From Bacillota bacterium (GTDB lineage: Bacteria > Bacillota > Clostridia > Oscillospirales > Ruminococcaceae): a stretch of DNA of 6,497 bases. Each line of letters begins with the position of its first letter. The first letter of the stretch is position 1. Below are positions 5,032 to 6,497 of this stretch, piece after piece. The position numbers and the translations under genes are program-made. The stretch is from NCBI GenBank assembly GCA_023395695.1, contig JAEWYJ010000056.1:1-6497 (forward strand), in the 5' to 3' direction. The notes beneath the pieces are model-generated. The model ran no database searches. It saw only the letters and a program-made list of their open reading frames with translations, and was not told where the DNA came from.

Positions 5032-5646
5032 ATGAAGCCCTATCCCGTAATGACAATAAGCCGGCAATACGGCAGCGGCGGCCGCGAAATTGGCCTTGCT
5101 CTCGCAAAAAAGCTTGGCGTTCCCTATTATGACAACGAGCTGATCACGATGGCGGCAAAGGAAAGCGGTTTTGCCCCCGAGCTTTTTAAAAACGCCGATC
5201 AAAACGCCTCCAACAGTCTTTTGTTCTCGCTGTCAATGTACGGCACCGCCACCGGTACCTTTAATATGCCGCTTGGCGATCAGGTTTTTCTTATCCAGTC
5301 GGATATTATTAAAAAAGTGGCAAACGAGGGCCCCTGCATTATTGTGGGGCGCTGTGCCGATTATATTCTGCGGGATTTTCCAAACGGTCTTTCAATATTT
5401 TTACACGCTCCGCTCGACCGGCGGCTGGAGCGCGTGGTTGACAGCTACGGCGCCGACCCGCTCCGGGCTAAGGATCTTGTTATGAAAACCGACAAAAAGC
5501 GCGCCGTGTATTACACCCATTTTACCGGTGAAAAATGGGGCGCGGCGGAAAATTACCATGTTGCGGTGGATACCGCGCGGCTGGGGCTGGGCGGGACGGT
5601 CGAGGTGCTGGCCTCAATGGCCGAGCATATGGCAAAGCCGCATTAA
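5032..5646 (+). CDS. Cytidylate kinase-like family protein
   Basis: This is a 204-residue cytoplasmic P-loop protein of the cytidylate kinase-like family common in Clostridia. The N-terminal TISRQYGSGGREIGLALAKK (residues 8-27) carries the modified P-loop, with Gly14, Ser15, Gly16 and Gly17. YYDNELI (32-38) follows, as in CMP kinases. IIVGRCADYIL (103-113) and IFLHAPLDRRLERV (122-135) are the core strands, and DKKRAVYY (154-161) corresponds to the lid region with its Arg/Lys residues. True Cmk phosphorylates CMP; members of this related family lack a proven substrate, so nucleotide or small-molecule kinase is as far as the sequence allows. The start is secure: AGGAGG lies 9 nt before the ATG. 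The gene stands alone, divergent from the MATE gene and convergent with luxS. Confidence 0.88.
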   Translation: MKPYPVMTISRQYGSGGREIGLALAKKLGVPYYDNELITMAAKESGFAPELFKNADQNASNSLLFSLSMYGTATGTFNMPLGDQVFLIQSDIIKKVANEGPCIIVGRCADYILRDFPNGLSIFLHAPLDRRLERVVDSYGADPLRAKDLVMKTDKKRAVYYTHFTGEKWGAAENYHVAVDTARLGLGGTVEVLASMAEHMAKPH

Positions 5647-5717
5647 AAACCGGATATTCAAAGAGTGGGGCGGCAAGCATTTTTGCAAAAGGCCGATTTC
5701 CCCCGCCCTTGGGACGA

Positions 5718-5753
5718 ACAAAATTGAGACTGCCGCGGCAGTCTCAATTTTGT
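5718..5753. terminator. 36-bp perfect palindrome, bidirectional terminator between the kinase-like gene and luxS
   Basis: Every base from 5718 to 5735 pairs with its mirror from 5753 back to 5736, with the axis between GCCG and CGGC. As RNA the GC-rich core (GAGACTGCC with GGCAGTCTC) forms the stem. The outer AAAATT/AATTTT supplies the T-tract in both directions, so it can stop both converging genes. It begins 71 bp after the kinase-like stop and ends 10 bp before the luxS stop. Confidence 0.9.
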
Positions 5754-5763
5754 AAGCCAAGTA

Positions 5764-6225
5764 TTACTCCGGGTATGCCAGTCGGCTTTCATTCCATCCT
5801 GTAATAGATTTACAAAAGGCTGCCGCCTCTTTTTTAGCCAATTCCAAATTGTGCAGCCGGAAGTTTCCGCATTCCACCTGCAGCGCCCCCGGTATCTCCC
5901 CTGCATAGTCCCGGACAAAGCACATACCCTCAGCAATGGCCCGCACCGCCTCGGCGGGCGCCACGCCCTTTAAAATCAGATAAAACCCGGTCAGGCAGCC
6001 CATCGGGCCAAAATAGACCACTTGGCTGCCAATGGTGCTGGAGCGTACCCATGTGGCAAATAGATGCTCGACGGTATGCGCCGCCTCCGGACTTAAATAG
6101 CTGCCGGCATTAGGGTAGTGATAGCGGATATCATAGGTGACAATATCCCCAAAGTCGATACGGGAGGTATATATTCCCGGCGTCAGCGTATCATGGTTTA
6201 TGCAAAAGCTTGCGATCTTTTCCAT
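5764..6225 (-). CDS. luxS: S-ribosylhomocysteine lyase LuxS
   Basis: LuxS is a cytoplasmic metalloenzyme that splits S-ribosylhomocysteine into homocysteine and the AI-2 precursor DPD, in the activated methyl cycle. The 153-residue protein begins MEKIASFCINHDTLTPGIY, the classic LuxS N-terminus with Ser6 and His11. The metal ligands are His50 and His54 in HTVEH and Cys119 in ECGNF; Glu53 is the catalytic acid/base and Cys77 in MGCLTGFY the catalytic cysteine. All are present, so the enzyme should be active. The start is the ATG at 6225-6223, with GAAGGGGAG 6-8 nt upstream; an in-frame TTG six codons earlier (6243) lies ahead of this site. The gene appears monocistronic: no pfs/mtnN, metK or cysteine-synthesis gene adjoins it. 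Whether the cell uses AI-2 as a signal cannot be told from this window. Confidence 0.97.
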   Translation of the reverse strand: MEKIASFCINHDTLTPGIYTSRIDFGDIVTYDIRYHYPNAGSYLSPEAAHTVEHLFATWVRSSTIGSQVVYFGPMGCLTGFYLILKGVAPAEAVRAIAEGMCFVRDYAGEIPGALQVECGNFRLHNLELAKKEAAAFCKSITGWNESRLAYPE

Positions 6226-6245
6226 ATATTTTCTCCCCTTCAAAA

Positions 6246-6354
6246 ATGCTTTTTACCGTGCGGCCGCGGCCTTCAGACAGGCGGTTCCCGCGTTAGTGCT
6301 CGTCATATTTTAATTTAAAACAACCTATAATGGTATTAAAGCGTGGTGAGCAAA
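6246..6354. other. Divergent intergenic region between luxS and the last gene
   Basis: The half next to luxS is GC-rich and includes the 10-bp palindrome GGCCGCGGCC. The half next to the last gene is AT-rich (about 6303-6340). I see no riboswitch signature and no convincing -35/-10 pair for luxS; a minus-strand TAAAAT at 6307-6312 is a weak -10 candidate. Confidence 0.4.
6326..6331 (+). promoter_or_regulatory. Candidate -10 box of the last gene
   Basis: A perfect TATAAT lies 23 bp before the ATG at 6355 in an AT-rich stretch. No good -35 box is found at the normal distance, so the promoter would be weak or helped by an activator. The implied leader is only about 17 nt. Confidence 0.4.
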
Positions 6355-6497
6355 ATGAGTGACGCAGCCTCAACTCCAAAGAATCAAGCGAATGGGCAGG
6401 GCGGCGCACAGCAGGCGAACAAAGCCCATTCAAAAACAAATTCCTGCGCGGGTTCAAATGTGGTGGCCTATCCTCAGGATGTTCTGCTGGCCTCGGT
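6355..6497 (+). CDS. N-terminus of an unidentified protein, 3' truncated by window edge
   Basis: The ATG at 6355 has GGTGAG at 6345-6350, only 4 nt upstream, and opens a frame of 47 codons that reaches the end of the window. The visible part is a hydrophilic, low-complexity leader rich in Ala, Gln, Asn, Ser and Lys (residues 1-34), then SNVVAYPQDVLLAS, which looks like the start of a folded domain. There is no signal peptide or membrane segment. I cannot assign a family from this much. An in-frame GTG at 6346 is an alternative start but has no ribosome binding site. Confidence 0.55.
   Translation, partial: MSDAASTPKNQANGQGGAQQANKAHSKTNSCAGSNVVAYPQDVLLAS

Noticed and set aside
6450..6460. GGTTCAAAT, resembling a tRNA T-loop
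   Set aside because: The flanks do not pair to form T or acceptor stems, and the bases are inside the last open frame.

Overview
The window looks like ordinary chromosome from a low-to-middle GC Firmicute of the class Clostridia, perhaps the Oscillospirales. That placement is an inference. It rests on strong AGGAGG-type ribosome binding sites, TATAAT promoters in AT-rich gaps, a clostridial-type MATE transporter, a cytidylate kinase-like protein, an orphan Rrf2 regulator and LuxS, in coding DNA that is roughly half GC. No transposase, phage gene, CRISPR array, tRNA or rRNA was seen.

Layout. Bases 1-774 hold the 3' two thirds of an M20 amidohydrolase, followed by a strong terminator. A small DsrE-like protein (1079-1420, +) follows behind its own promoter. 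It converges on an Rrf2-family regulator (1571-1981, -) across a terminator that works in both directions. The Rrf2 gene has a clear promoter overlapped by an inverted repeat, which suggests autoregulation. On the other side of that promoter, about 280 bp without a convincing protein gene (2041-2318) carry an extended -10 promoter inside a perfect inverted repeat, then a GC-rich segment that can fold and ends in a stem plus six Ts. This segment is either a small RNA or the attenuator leader of the next gene, and it is the least explained part of the window.

Bases 2319-3155 (+) are a two-gene unit: an HD-domain phosphohydrolase resembling the HD half of YhaM, and a small two-helix membrane protein. 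It ends in a strong terminator. After about 210 bp with no recognised gene, a MATE exporter lies on the minus strand (3500-4861, TTG start). Divergent from it is a cytidylate kinase-like gene (5032-5646, +). Their two promoters are superimposed in opposite orientation on the same 34 bp, so they probably compete. The kinase gene converges on luxS (5764-6225, -) across a 36-bp perfect palindrome that serves as a two-way terminator. A final plus-strand gene (from 6355) with a hydrophilic, Q/N/A-rich N-terminus runs off the end.

The genes do not form one pathway. Possible links are thematic only: DsrE (sulfur or thiol chemistry) beside an Fe-S-type Rrf2 regulator, and LuxS in the activated methyl cycle, which also handles sulfur metabolites. 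The most useful observations are regulatory architecture rather than new enzyme families.
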